NCBI RefSeq assembly: GCF_011761945.1
Contig: NZ_JAASQV010000001.1
Location: forward strand, 868,001-932,000
Length of the DNA: 64,000 nt
DNA from: Sphingomonas leidyi
GTDB lineage: Bacteria; Pseudomonadota; Alphaproteobacteria; Sphingomonadales; Sphingomonadaceae
Direction: 5' to 3'
Part shown: one piece after another, positions 15,201 to 23,775 of the stretch
Layout of the letters: each line of letters begins with the position of its first letter
Position numbering within the stretch: position 1 is the stretch's first letter
The notes under the pieces: model-generated
What the model saw: the letters and a program-made list of their open reading frames with translations, nothing else
Database searches by the model: none
What the model was told of the DNA's origin: nothing
Position numbers and translations under genes: made by a program

Positions 15201-15308
15201 TCAGGCCATCACCGGGCCGACCGTGCCGGCCATGATGACCAGGCTGGCGGCTACCGAAAGAGCCACCGAGAAGAAGGCGTTGCGGTAGTAGGCGGCGTTG
15301 GCGGTCAT
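15201..15308 (-). CDS. 35-residue membrane peptide, first gene of the psp operon
   Basis: The frame runs MTANAAYYRNAFFSVALSVA and continues ASLVIMAGTVGPVMA. One membrane helix (about 13-29) follows a short polar, Tyr-rich N-terminus. AAGGAACAGG precedes the ATG, and the frame begins about 50 bases downstream of the predicted sigma-54 start site, so it should be the first product made when PspF fires. I recognise no named family. Its position upstream of pspA suggests a dedicated part of the response. Confidence 0.65.
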   Translation of the reverse strand: MTANAAYYRNAFFSVALSVAASLVIMAGTVGPVMA

Positions 15309-15367
15309 GTTCCTGTTCCTTGAACCTTGGCGTTTTCCTGGCCCGTCAGCGGGCTTGCTCAAAGCAT

Positions 15368-15383
15368 TGCAGGGGGCGTGCCA
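15368..15383 (-). promoter_or_regulatory. sigma-54 promoter of the psp operon
   Basis: Read on the minus strand the site is TGGCACGCCCCCTGCA. The -24 GG and -12 GC are separated by the required 10 bases, and it differs from the TGGCACG-N4-TTGC(A/T) consensus at one position. It points at the leader peptide and pspA and lies between them and pspF, so PspF should act from sites in 15390-15485. Confidence 0.88.
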
Positions 15384-15485
15384 ATTTGTGAAAACCGCAG
15401 AAATCTGCCGTTTTTACCATTCATTCGGCGTTCAGGTGCGGGATTGCACTTGCCAAGTGTTGGGAAAATACACCAAGGATTTGGC

Positions 15486-16523
<1,038 letters not shown>

Positions 16524-16557
16524 TCGTCGGCCCGTCGCCATCTCCATTCTACTCCTC

Positions 16558-16583
16558 GTCATCCCCGCCTTCGCGGGGGTGAC
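16558..16583. repeat. dispersed REP-like hairpin, copy 1
   Basis: GTCATCCCCGC-cttc-GCGGGGGTGAC, 11-bp arms with one G-T wobble. The same GTCATCCC core recurs at 45397 and, in variant form, at 54891, always between genes. Confidence 0.75.
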
Positions 16584-16786
16584 GGCGTAAGATAAGCTCT
16601 TGCAAATCAAGCTAATGATTAGCGTTTGCAACAGTAATTCCGCCAATCGCCCGCGATCGGAATTTTCATTTGCCCGACGCAACGATTTTTCCGCGACAGC
16701 GGCGAATTTTGCGCGCTAGGGGAGGGACCGCATCGCCCGGCGGTTCGTTGGCCGGGTGAACCCCCTGGTGACCTGGAGAGACCCGC

Positions 16787-17410
16787 ATGGCTTTCGAACT
16801 TCCCCCGCTTCCGTTCGACAAGGACGCGCTGGCGCCGCACATGTCGGCGGAGACGCTCGACTACCATTACGGCAAGCACCACAAGGCCTATGTCGACAAG
16901 ACCAACGGCTTCATCGCCGAGAAGGGCCTGGAGGGCCGCAAGCTCAGCGAAGTGATCGCGCATGCCAGGGCCACCGGCGACAAGGGCCTGTTCAACAACT
17001 CGGCGCAGATCTGGAACCACAGCTTCTTCTGGCAGGGCCTGACCGGCGAGAAGACCGCGCCGAGCGGCAAGCTCGCCGAACTGATCGACGCGCAGTACGG
17101 CTCGACCGACGAGCTGGTGAAGAAGCTGATCGCGGAATCGACCAACCATTTCTCGAACGGCTGGGGCTGGCTGGTGCTCGACGGCGATGCGCTGAAGGTC
17201 ACGTCGCTCCACGACGCCGATACGCCGGTGGTCTATGAGGGCATGAAGCCGCTGCTCACGATCGACGTGTGGGAGCACGCCTATTACATCGACTATCGCA
17301 ACCTGCGTCCGAAATATCTCGAGACGATCACCGCGAACATCATCAACTGGGACTTCGTCTCCCAGAACCTCGATGGCGCCGGGGTGAGCCGCGCGGATCA
17401 GGACAGCTGA
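16787..17410 (+). CDS. sodB: superoxide dismutase, Fe/Mn family
   Basis: This 207-residue protein converts superoxide to hydrogen peroxide and oxygen. The N-terminal ELPPLPFDKDALAPHMS and YHYGKHHKAYVDKTN carry the first metal His; NNSAQIWNHSFFWQGL the second; and the C-terminal TIDVWEHAYYIDYRN gives the Asp and last His. The NNSAQ/WNHSFFW pattern favours iron over manganese. It has no signal peptide and so acts in the cytoplasm. A hairpin terminator follows at 17432. Confidence 0.95.
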   Translation: MAFELPPLPFDKDALAPHMSAETLDYHYGKHHKAYVDKTNGFIAEKGLEGRKLSEVIAHARATGDKGLFNNSAQIWNHSFFWQGLTGEKTAPSGKLAELIDAQYGSTDELVKKLIAESTNHFSNGWGWLVLDGDALKVTSLHDADTPVVYEGMKPLLTIDVWEHAYYIDYRNLRPKYLETITANIINWDFVSQNLDGAGVSRADQDS

Positions 17411-17431
17411 TCCTTCGCGACCTGGATCTCG

Positions 17432-17464
17432 AAGGGGCGTCCGAGCGATCGGGCGCCCCTTTTC
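17432..17464 (+). terminator. rho-independent terminator after sodB
   Basis: AAGGGGCGTCCG pairs with CGGGCGCCCCTT and is followed by TTTC, 21 bases downstream of the sodB stop. Confidence 0.8.
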
Positions 17465-17553
17465 ATGGGCCGCGTCTTGCGGCGACGGGGTGTTCAGCCG
17501 GCGTTCAACCGGGGCGGGCGAGCTTTGCCCTTCATCTGCTTGGGAATGCCCCG

Positions 17554-17901
17554 ATGCGCCGCCACCTGATCCTCGCGCCCCTGCTGCTCGTCGCCGCGCC
17601 TGCTTCAGCGCAGATTTGGGGCGGGCCGGTGATGCAGGGTCCGTCGGGTAGTGCGATGAGCCACGACCAGAGCGCCGCCGAGACTGCAAAGATCCGCAGT
17701 GATATCCGTGCCGGCCGCGACAGCGGGCAACTGACCCGGGGCGAGGCCAGGCAGCTCAAGCGCGAGGCCTATCAGATAGATACGCTGGAGGAGCGCTACT
17801 CCGCCGGCGGGCTCTCGCCTTCGGAAGAAGCTGAGCTGTTCGCCCGGCGCGAAGCGCTGCGCAGCGATGTGATCGCCAAGCGCAGCGGCCAGCGCAAATA
17901 G
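17554..17901 (+). CDS. secreted hypothetical protein
   Basis: This frame encodes 115 residues. MRRHLILAPLLLVAAPASAQ is a clear signal peptide ending at an AxA cut site. The mature part is mostly charged helix (ETAKIRSDIRAGRDSGQLTR, then EEAELFARREALRSDV). I recall similar short proteins in sphingomonads with an RxxR-rich helical pair but no assigned function. It is convergent with the ClC channel gene, leaving a one-base gap. Confidence 0.75.
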   Translation: MRRHLILAPLLLVAAPASAQIWGGPVMQGPSGSAMSHDQSAAETAKIRSDIRAGRDSGQLTRGEARQLKREAYQIDTLEERYSAGGLSPSEEAELFARREALRSDVIAKRSGQRK

Positions 17902-17902
17902 C

Positions 17903-19648
17903 TCAGACCTCGCCGTAGAGCTCGCGCTGGACGCGCTCCAGTTCCTCGGCGTAGCGGCGCCGGGCATGCCGTTCGGTGATCAGCCCGAGGACATCGCCAT
18001 CGGGGCCCGCCACCACCAGATCGTCCGCCACGACGCGGTCGAACGCCTCCAGCACCGCGCCGATCCCCATCTCGGGAGCGAGCCTGGCCTGGGGCAGCTT
18101 CCCCAGCGTGCCGATCTCCACCACCGGCTCCACCTCCGGCGACCAGGCGGCGGCCGTATCGACGATGCCGGCATAATGGCCCTCCCCGTCGAGCAGCACC
18201 ACGCGCGTGGTCGAGCCGAGCGGGAAGCGATCCCGGAACGCCGAGACGCTGGCATCGGCGGCGAACCGGGGCACGTCGCGGCGCATCATCTGCCCGGCGG
18301 TGAGCGCCCGCATCCAGCCGACGTCGCGGCCGCTGCGCAGCGTCTCGCCGCGCAGATGCAGCCGCCAGGTAGAGAAGCTGTAGCCGAAGGTCGCGCGCGC
18401 CACGGTGGAAGAGATCAGGCTGGCGGCCACCGCGACGCCGGTGATGCTGAAATCATGCGTCACTTCCAGCACCAGCAGCGACATGGTGAGCGGGCCGCCG
18501 ACCACCGCCACGGCGAGCGCGGCCATGCCGACCACGGTGGCGTCGTCGGGGGCGAGGACATGGAGGCCGGGAATTTCCGCCAGCACCACCTGATAGAGCC
18601 GCCCGACCAGCGAGCCGAGGAACAGCGAGGCGAAGAACAGGCCGCCGCGGAAGCCGAAGCCGAGCGACAGCGCCGAGGCGAGCATCTTGAGCAGGATCGT
18701 CAGCGCCAGGCCGGCGATCGTCACTTCGGCCATCAGGTTGAGGTTGAGCGCACCATGCCCGCCGGAGAGCGTCTGGTGCGAGAGCAGGCCGAGCGGCACG
18801 AGCAGGAGCCCGCCGACCAGGGGCGCCCAATGCGCGGGCAGCGTCGAGCGATGCACGGCGCGCTCGACCAGCGAGACCATCCGCATCAAGGCGATCCCCA
18901 GCCCGGCGCAGAGCAGCCCGAGGATCGCGTAGAGCGCATAGTCGGCGGTGCCGATCGGGTGCATGCCGCCGGCCGCGATCACATAGGGCGTCATGCCCAT
19001 CGCCCGCGCGAGCACGGCGGCGGCGAGCGCGGCGAGCATCACCGGGGCGACGGTGGCGGTGCTATAAGCGCCGAGCACCACTTCGAAGGCATAGAAGGCG
19101 CCGGTCAGCGGGGCGCCGAACGCGGCGCTGACGGCGGCGCCCGCGCCTGCCGCCATCAGCGTGCGCAAGTCGCTCCGCCGGAGCTTCATCTTCTGCCCGA
19201 GCAGCGATGCCAGGCCGCCGCCCGCCTGGGCATAGGCCGCCTCGAGCCCCACCGATGCGCCGAAGCTGTTGGAGAGCAAGGTGGTGCCCACCACCGTCGC
19301 CGTGTCCCGCGCAGGGATGCGGCCGCCGTGCAGCGCATTGGCTTCCACGATGTCGACGGCCTGGCGCCGGCGCAGGAACCACAGGACCAGGCCGAGCAGC
19401 GCGCCGCCGATGGGCAGGGCGATCAGCCGCCAGGGCGCGATCGCCTCCGCGGCGCTGAGATGCTCGCCTTGCGCCAAGCCGAACAGCAGCCGCTGGGTGC
19501 CGCGCGCGATCTGGCCGAGCGCGATCGCGCAAAGGCCCGCACCCACCCCGACCAGCAGCGCCAGTGCCAGGAACCCCGGGGCGCTGGAGCGGATCCGGCG
19601 GCGCAGCCAATTGGCCGCACGGACCATCGGATAGCGTGCGTGCGACAC
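17903..19648 (-). CDS. ClC-family chloride channel/transporter with CBS domains
   Basis: This 581-residue membrane protein has about ten to twelve helices. The selectivity-filter region GASVGLEAAYAQAGG corresponds to the ClC GxxxGxE/P motif, and GFRGGLFFASLFLG to the GxFxP region, so the anion path is recognisable though the second motif is divergent. The last 130 residues contain a CBS pair (LTAGQMMRRDVPRF ... VVAGPDGDVLGLITERHARR) that usually binds adenine nucleotides. The start is GTG at 19648; ATG 19627 is the alternative. It is the last gene of mtaB-ftsY-yciB-clc, 9 bases after yciB. Confidence 0.9.
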   Translation of the reverse strand: MSHARYPMVRAANWLRRRIRSSAPGFLALALLVGVGAGLCAIALGQIARGTQRLLFGLAQGEHLSAAEAIAPWRLIALPIGGALLGLVLWFLRRRQAVDIVEANALHGGRIPARDTATVVGTTLLSNSFGASVGLEAAYAQAGGGLASLLGQKMKLRRSDLRTLMAAGAGAAVSAAFGAPLTGAFYAFEVVLGAYSTATVAPVMLAALAAAVLARAMGMTPYVIAAGGMHPIGTADYALYAILGLLCAGLGIALMRMVSLVERAVHRSTLPAHWAPLVGGLLLVPLGLLSHQTLSGGHGALNLNLMAEVTIAGLALTILLKMLASALSLGFGFRGGLFFASLFLGSLVGRLYQVVLAEIPGLHVLAPDDATVVGMAALAVAVVGGPLTMSLLVLEVTHDFSITGVAVAASLISSTVARATFGYSFSTWRLHLRGETLRSGRDVGWMRALTAGQMMRRDVPRFAADASVSAFRDRFPLGSTTRVVLLDGEGHYAGIVDTAAAWSPEVEPVVEIGTLGKLPQARLAPEMGIGAVLEAFDRVVADDLVVAGPDGDVLGLITERHARRRYAEELERVQRELYGEV

Positions 19649-19657
19649 CGCGCCCGC

Positions 19658-20272
19658 TCACTCCTGGGGCGGGATCGGCGCGTCCTCGGGCTTTTCCAGC
19701 TGCAGGCCGTGCTTGAGCAGCAGCGGGATGTTGAGCATCGCGAACGCCAGCGTGACCGGGATCATCACCCAGGTCTTGAAGAGGACCCACTGATCCCAGG
19801 TGACGAACTGGCGAACGATTTCGTTCGCCACCGCGGCGGCGACGAAGAACAGCGCCCAGTTGATCGTCAGCAGCCGCCAGCCCTTGGCCGAGAGGCCCGG
19901 ATAGGCCTGTTCGAGCAGCATCTGGAGCAGCGGCTTGTCGGCGATCACGCCATAGCCGAGCACGATCGCGAACATCGCATAGATGATCGTCGGCTTGATC
20001 TGGATGAAGGTCTGATCGTGGAAATAGAGCGTCAGGCCGCCGAACAGGAGCACGAAGGCGGCCGTGATCCACAGCATCGGCGAGACGTGGCGCGTCTTCC
20101 ACCAGCTCAGCGCGATCGCCGCGGCCATCGCGACCATGAACGCCACGGTGGCGGCGAACACGCGCGCGAGCACCGGCCCCTGGGCCAGCGAATTGACCAG
20201 GAAGAACACCGCGAGCGGGCCATAGTCGATCAGCATCCGCACGCCGGGCGTGGCGGCCTTCTTCTCAGCCAT
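19658..20272 (-). CDS. yciB: YciB/septation protein A family inner-membrane protein
   Basis: This 204-residue protein is polytopic with about five helices. It starts MAEKKAATPGVRMLIDYGPLAVFFLVNS, with the characteristic FHDQTFIQIKPTIIYAMF and WALFFVAAAVANEIVRQ segments of the YciB (IspZ/septation protein A) family, which is linked to cell-envelope organisation and division. Its ATG overlaps the end of ftsY by 8 bases, so the two are translated together. Confidence 0.9.
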   Translation of the reverse strand: MAEKKAATPGVRMLIDYGPLAVFFLVNSLAQGPVLARVFAATVAFMVAMAAAIALSWWKTRHVSPMLWITAAFVLLFGGLTLYFHDQTFIQIKPTIIYAMFAIVLGYGVIADKPLLQMLLEQAYPGLSAKGWRLLTINWALFFVAAAVANEIVRQFVTWDQWVLFKTWVMIPVTLAFAMLNIPLLLKHGLQLEKPEDAPIPPQE

Positions 20273-21200
20273 TGGTAAGCTCCTCCACCCCGGCAATGAT
20301 GCGCGCGACTTCCTGCGCGTCGAACGGACGCAGGTCGTCGACCTTCTCGCCCACGCCGATCGCATGGATCGGCAGGCCGTATTTCTCCGCCGCCGCGACG
20401 AGCACGCCGCCGCGCGCGGTGCCGTCGAGCTTGGTCATGACGAGGCCGGTCACGCCCGCGACTTCCTTGAACACTTCGATCTGGTTCAAGGCGTTCTGGC
20501 CGGTGGTCGCGTCGAGCACCAGCACCACGTCGTGCGGCGCCGCCGGATTGAGCCGGCCGAGCACGCGGCGGATCTTGGCCAGCTCGTCCATCAGCTCGCG
20601 CTTGTTCTGCAGGCGCCCGGCGGTATCGACGATCAGCACGTCGGTGCCGATCTCGGTCGCCTTCTTCACCGCCTCGAACACGATGCCGGCGGCATCGCCG
20701 CCCTCGACGCCGGAGACGATCGGCACGCCGATCCGCTCGGCCCAGGTGCGAAGCTGCCCGATCGCGGCGGCGCGGAAGGTGTCGCCGGCGGCGAGCATCA
20801 CCGAATAATCCTGTTCCATCAGCAGGTTGGCGAGCTTGGCGATCGTCGTGGTCTTGCCCGAGCCGTTGACGCCGATGACCAGGATCACCTGCGGACGGGG
20901 AAAGGCCTCGATCTCCAGCTTCTTCGCTACCGGCTCGAGCGCCTTGGCGACTTCGTCGGCGACGACGAGGCGGATGCCGAGCTCCTCCATGTTACGCTCG
21001 AACTGGCCGTCGGCCAGCCGCTGGCGCACGCGCGCTGCGGTGGCGGGGCCGAGGTCCGAGGCGATCAGCGCTTCCTCGATCTCGTCGAGCGTCGCGTCGT
21101 CCAGCCGAGCCAGGCCCAGGCCGGCAAGGTTGCCGATCAGCCGGTCGGACGTCTTGCGGAAGCCGCCGAGAAGGCGCGCGTGCCAGCTGGGGCCGCTCAT
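20265..21200 (-). CDS. ftsY: FtsY, signal recognition particle receptor
   Basis: This protein has 311 residues from an ATG inside the mtaB stop codon. It is the SRP docking GTPase that delivers ribosome-nascent chains to the membrane. The N domain (about 15-95) is helical. The G domain has GVNGSGKTTT (G1), AAGDTFRAAA, VDTAGR and TKLDGTARGG. The N-terminal A domain is short, as in other alphaproteobacteria. Its partner ffh lies at 25705 on the other strand. Confidence 0.95.
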   Translation of the reverse strand: MSGPSWHARLLGGFRKTSDRLIGNLAGLGLARLDDATLDEIEEALIASDLGPATAARVRQRLADGQFERNMEELGIRLVVADEVAKALEPVAKKLEIEAFPRPQVILVIGVNGSGKTTTIAKLANLLMEQDYSVMLAAGDTFRAAAIGQLRTWAERIGVPIVSGVEGGDAAGIVFEAVKKATEIGTDVLIVDTAGRLQNKRELMDELAKIRRVLGRLNPAAPHDVVLVLDATTGQNALNQIEVFKEVAGVTGLVMTKLDGTARGGVLVAAAEKYGLPIHAIGVGEKVDDLRPFDAQEVARIIAGVEELTNG

Positions 21201-22414
21201 GCGATCAGCTTCCCGTCCCGGACGTCCACGATCTTGAGGCTCACAATCTCTCCGACTTGGCTTGGGGCGAGGCGGACCTCGGCGAAATTGCCGGCATGGC
21301 CCCGGTCGCCCGGGCGCTCTACCAGCACTTGCTGCGTGCTGCCTACCAGGCTTTGCAACCAGGCGGCGCGGATCCGGGCGGCGGCGGCGCGCAGGCGAGC
21401 GGCGCGGGCCTTCACCACTTCGGGCTCGACTTGCGGCATCTTCGCGGCAGGCGTGCCGGCGCGGGGGCTGTAGGGGAAGATATGGGCATGGACGATGCCG
21501 CATTCCCCGATCAGCGCCAGCGTGTTCTCGAACATGGCTTCGCTCTCGGTGGGGAAGCCGGCGATCAGGTCGGCGCCGATCGCGATTTCGGGGCGCGCCG
21601 CGCGCAGCCGCTCGACCAGCGCAACCGATTGGGCGCGGTCGTGCCGGCGCTTCATGCGCTTCAGCACCATGTCGTCCCCCGCCTGGAGCGAGAGATGGAC
21701 GTGCGGCATCAGGCGCGGCTCCCCGGTGAGCAGGGCGAATAGCCGGTCGTCGACTTCGATTCCGTCGAGCGAGGAAAGCCTGAGCCGTCTAAGCTCCGGC
21801 ACATGCGCCAATATGCGCTCGACCAGCTGGCCCAGGCTCGGTGCGCCGGGCAGGTCGGGGCCATAGCTGGTCAGGTCGACGCCGGTCAGCACCACTTCGG
21901 CATGGCTTTCGGCAAGCTGGGCGACGCGGTCGATCACGGCACCTGCCGGGACGGAGCGGCTGTTGCCGCGGCCATAGGGGATCGCACAGAAGGTGCAGCG
22001 ATGGTCGCAGCCATTCTGCACTTCCACGAACGCCCGGGCATGCGTCGAGAAGCTGGCGGCGAGATGGGGCGCGGTTTCGCGCACGGCCATGATGTCCTGC
22101 ACCGCCACCGGCTCGGGCGAGAGCCAGGCGTCGGGCCGCAGCTTCTCGGCATTGCCGATCACCCGGTCCACCTCGGGCATCGCCGCGAACGCTCTTGGGT
22201 CGATCTGCGCCGCGCAGCCGGTCACCACCAGCTCGGCGCCCGGCCGTTCGCGCCGAGCGCGGCGGATCGCCTGGCGGGTCTGCTTGACGGCCTCGTTGGT
22301 CACCGCGCAACTGTTGATCACGATCGTGTCGCGATCGGACAGTAAAGTGCGGATCGTCTCGCTCTCCGCGAGGTTGAGCCGGCAACCCAGACTGATGACG
22401 TGAGGGGATGACAT
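21197..22414 (-). CDS. mtaB: MtaB, tRNA t6A37 methylthiotransferase
   Basis: This 405-residue radical-SAM enzyme makes ms2t6A at position 37 of tRNAs. The N-terminal MTTase domain has SLGCRLNLAESE, SCAVTNEAVKQ and VTGCAAQ, whose three Cys hold the auxiliary cluster. The radical-SAM Cys set is in CDHRCTFCAIPYGRG. A C-terminal TRAM-like segment (QVLVERPGDRGHAGNFAEV) completes the fold. The missing MiaB-type motifs and the Cys spacing support MtaB over MiaB. It heads the minus-strand operon into ftsY. Confidence 0.92.
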   Translation of the reverse strand: MSSPHVISLGCRLNLAESETIRTLLSDRDTIVINSCAVTNEAVKQTRQAIRRARRERPGAELVVTGCAAQIDPRAFAAMPEVDRVIGNAEKLRPDAWLSPEPVAVQDIMAVRETAPHLAASFSTHARAFVEVQNGCDHRCTFCAIPYGRGNSRSVPAGAVIDRVAQLAESHAEVVLTGVDLTSYGPDLPGAPSLGQLVERILAHVPELRRLRLSSLDGIEVDDRLFALLTGEPRLMPHVHLSLQAGDDMVLKRMKRRHDRAQSVALVERLRAARPEIAIGADLIAGFPTESEAMFENTLALIGECGIVHAHIFPYSPRAGTPAAKMPQVEPEVVKARAARLRAAAARIRAAWLQSLVGSTQQVLVERPGDRGHAGNFAEVRLAPSQVGEIVSLKIVDVRDGKLIA

Positions 22415-22990
22415 TTGGCCGGTGATCTAGGCGCAGCTACACGCGATGTCCACGCGAAGACCCGCGAAATACTGGGCTTCTGGTTCGCGCTCACGCCCGA
22501 GCAGCATTTCGCCAGCTCGGCGAAGCTCGATGCGGAGATCAGGTCGCGCTTCGGGCCGCTGCGCGATCTGGTGCTGGGCTCGGGGGCCAGGGGCTGGCGC
22601 GACGATCCCGAGACCCTGCTCGCGGCGATCATCCTGCTCGACCAGTTCAGTCGCAACATCCATCGCGGCACGGCCCAGGCCTTCGCCGCCGATCCGCTCG
22701 CGCTGCAGCTGGCGCTGGAGGCGATCGGCAAGGGCTGGGATGCCGGAATGGGCAATGACCGGCGCCAGTTCCTCTATCTGCCGTTGGAGCATGCCGAGGA
22801 CCCGGCGATGCAGAAGCTGAGCGTGGAGAAGTTCGGCGCGATGGGCGATGCCTATGTGCTCGATTTCGCCCGGAAACATGCCGAGGTGATCGCGCGCTTC
22901 GGGCGCTTCCCCAGCCGGAACGCGGCGCTGGGTCGGGAATCGACGGCGGCGGAGGCGGCGTTCCTCAACGAGGAAGGGGCGGGGTGGTAG
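22415..22990 (+). CDS. DUF924 family protein
   Basis: This 191-residue, all-helical protein has the DUF924 hallmarks ILGFWFALTPEQHF, LILLDQFSRNIHRG, QFLYLPLEHAED and GRFPSRNAALGRESTAAE. The fold is tetratricopeptide-like, and the function is unknown. The start is TTG at 22415, which abuts the divergent mtaB start; GAGGGG lies 9 bases upstream inside mtaB's first codons. The two start codons therefore share a back-to-back junction without any intergenic space. Confidence 0.87.
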   Translation: MAGDLGAATRDVHAKTREILGFWFALTPEQHFASSAKLDAEIRSRFGPLRDLVLGSGARGWRDDPETLLAAIILLDQFSRNIHRGTAQAFAADPLALQLALEAIGKGWDAGMGNDRRQFLYLPLEHAEDPAMQKLSVEKFGAMGDAYVLDFARKHAEVIARFGRFPSRNAALGRESTAAEAAFLNEEGAGW

Positions 22991-23033
22991 CCTGTCGCTG
23001 GCGCCCGCCCTCCCGCGAGCGCATGAGAAGGCG

Positions 23034-23708
23034 TCAGGCCGCTCCAGGCCGCCCGCCCGCGGCATCCGGATGGCGTTCCAGCCTTATGTCGCGTCGTGCG
23101 AGCAGGACGCCGCCTTCGCCCTGGCCAAGCCGCACGATCCCGCTGCCGCCGCGCAGTTCCTGTCGGGCGCGATAGGCGGGCGTGACGCCGAACTCGCCAT
23201 CGAACACCAGGTCGTCGACATAATAGGGTCGCCGGCCCGGCTCGCCGATGAAGAGATGGACGTGCGCGGGCATCGTCATGTCCGGATAGGGCGCCGGCTT
23301 GATCGTGTCGAAGGCATAGGTCCCGTCCGCGCCGGTCCTTGCCCAGCCGCGCAGCCGGCCGTGGCGGCGGCTCCATTCGGTCTCGCCGGTGCCATCGGCA
23401 TAGAGGCCGCGCGCATTGGTGTGATGCGCATAGACGATCACGCCGGGCGCCGGAGTCCTCCCGTCCGCCGCGAATATGCGGCCGGTCAGGCGCATCCGCG
23501 CGCCGGGCTCCTCGGGCGGGGCGAGCGATACCCTTGCGGAAAGCATGTCCGGCGCGCGCTCGCCTACCGCCTGGCATCCTTCGCAGTCATAGAGGTCGGG
23601 CCGGGCTTCGGCATGGGCGCCGCCGCCGGATGGCAGGAACACGCTCGCGCTGGCCAGGCCGCCCGCGGCACCGCCCAATAGGACCAGAGTCGTTCGACGA
23701 TCGAGCAT
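23034..23708 (-). CDS. intradiol ring-cleavage dioxygenase-like secreted protein
   Basis: This protein has 224 residues from the ATG at 23708, which has GGAG 9 bases upstream; ATG 23729 has none. An N-terminal DRRTTLVLLGGAAGG resembles a Tat-type or lipid-export signal. The body has the intradiol fold: RMRLTGRIFAADGRTPAPGV, VYAHHTNARGLYADGTGETE, and MPAHVHLFIGE with the two His that normally ligate non-haem Fe(III). Exported members of this group have poorly known substrates. It is convergent with the DUF924 gene. Confidence 0.8.
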   Translation of the reverse strand: MLDRRTTLVLLGGAAGGLASASVFLPSGGGAHAEARPDLYDCEGCQAVGERAPDMLSARVSLAPPEEPGARMRLTGRIFAADGRTPAPGVIVYAHHTNARGLYADGTGETEWSRRHGRLRGWARTGADGTYAFDTIKPAPYPDMTMPAHVHLFIGEPGRRPYYVDDLVFDGEFGVTPAYRARQELRGGSGIVRLGQGEGGVLLARRDIRLERHPDAAGGRPGAA

Positions 23709-23775
23709 GCCGATTTCTCCGCCTGCCATATGTGCCGGCTGCGAAGGATAGACGATGTCGGGCCCGGGCGGAAGT

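Noticed and set aside
15327..15485. N-terminal extension of pspF
   Set aside because: Would overlap the sigma-54 promoter and add residues not present in PspF; ATG 15486 gives the family length.
17966..20278. 770-residue plus-strand frame opposite the ClC and yciB genes
   Set aside because: Composition (His, Arg, Gln, Glu rich) is an antisense artefact; the minus-strand genes have membrane and motif support.
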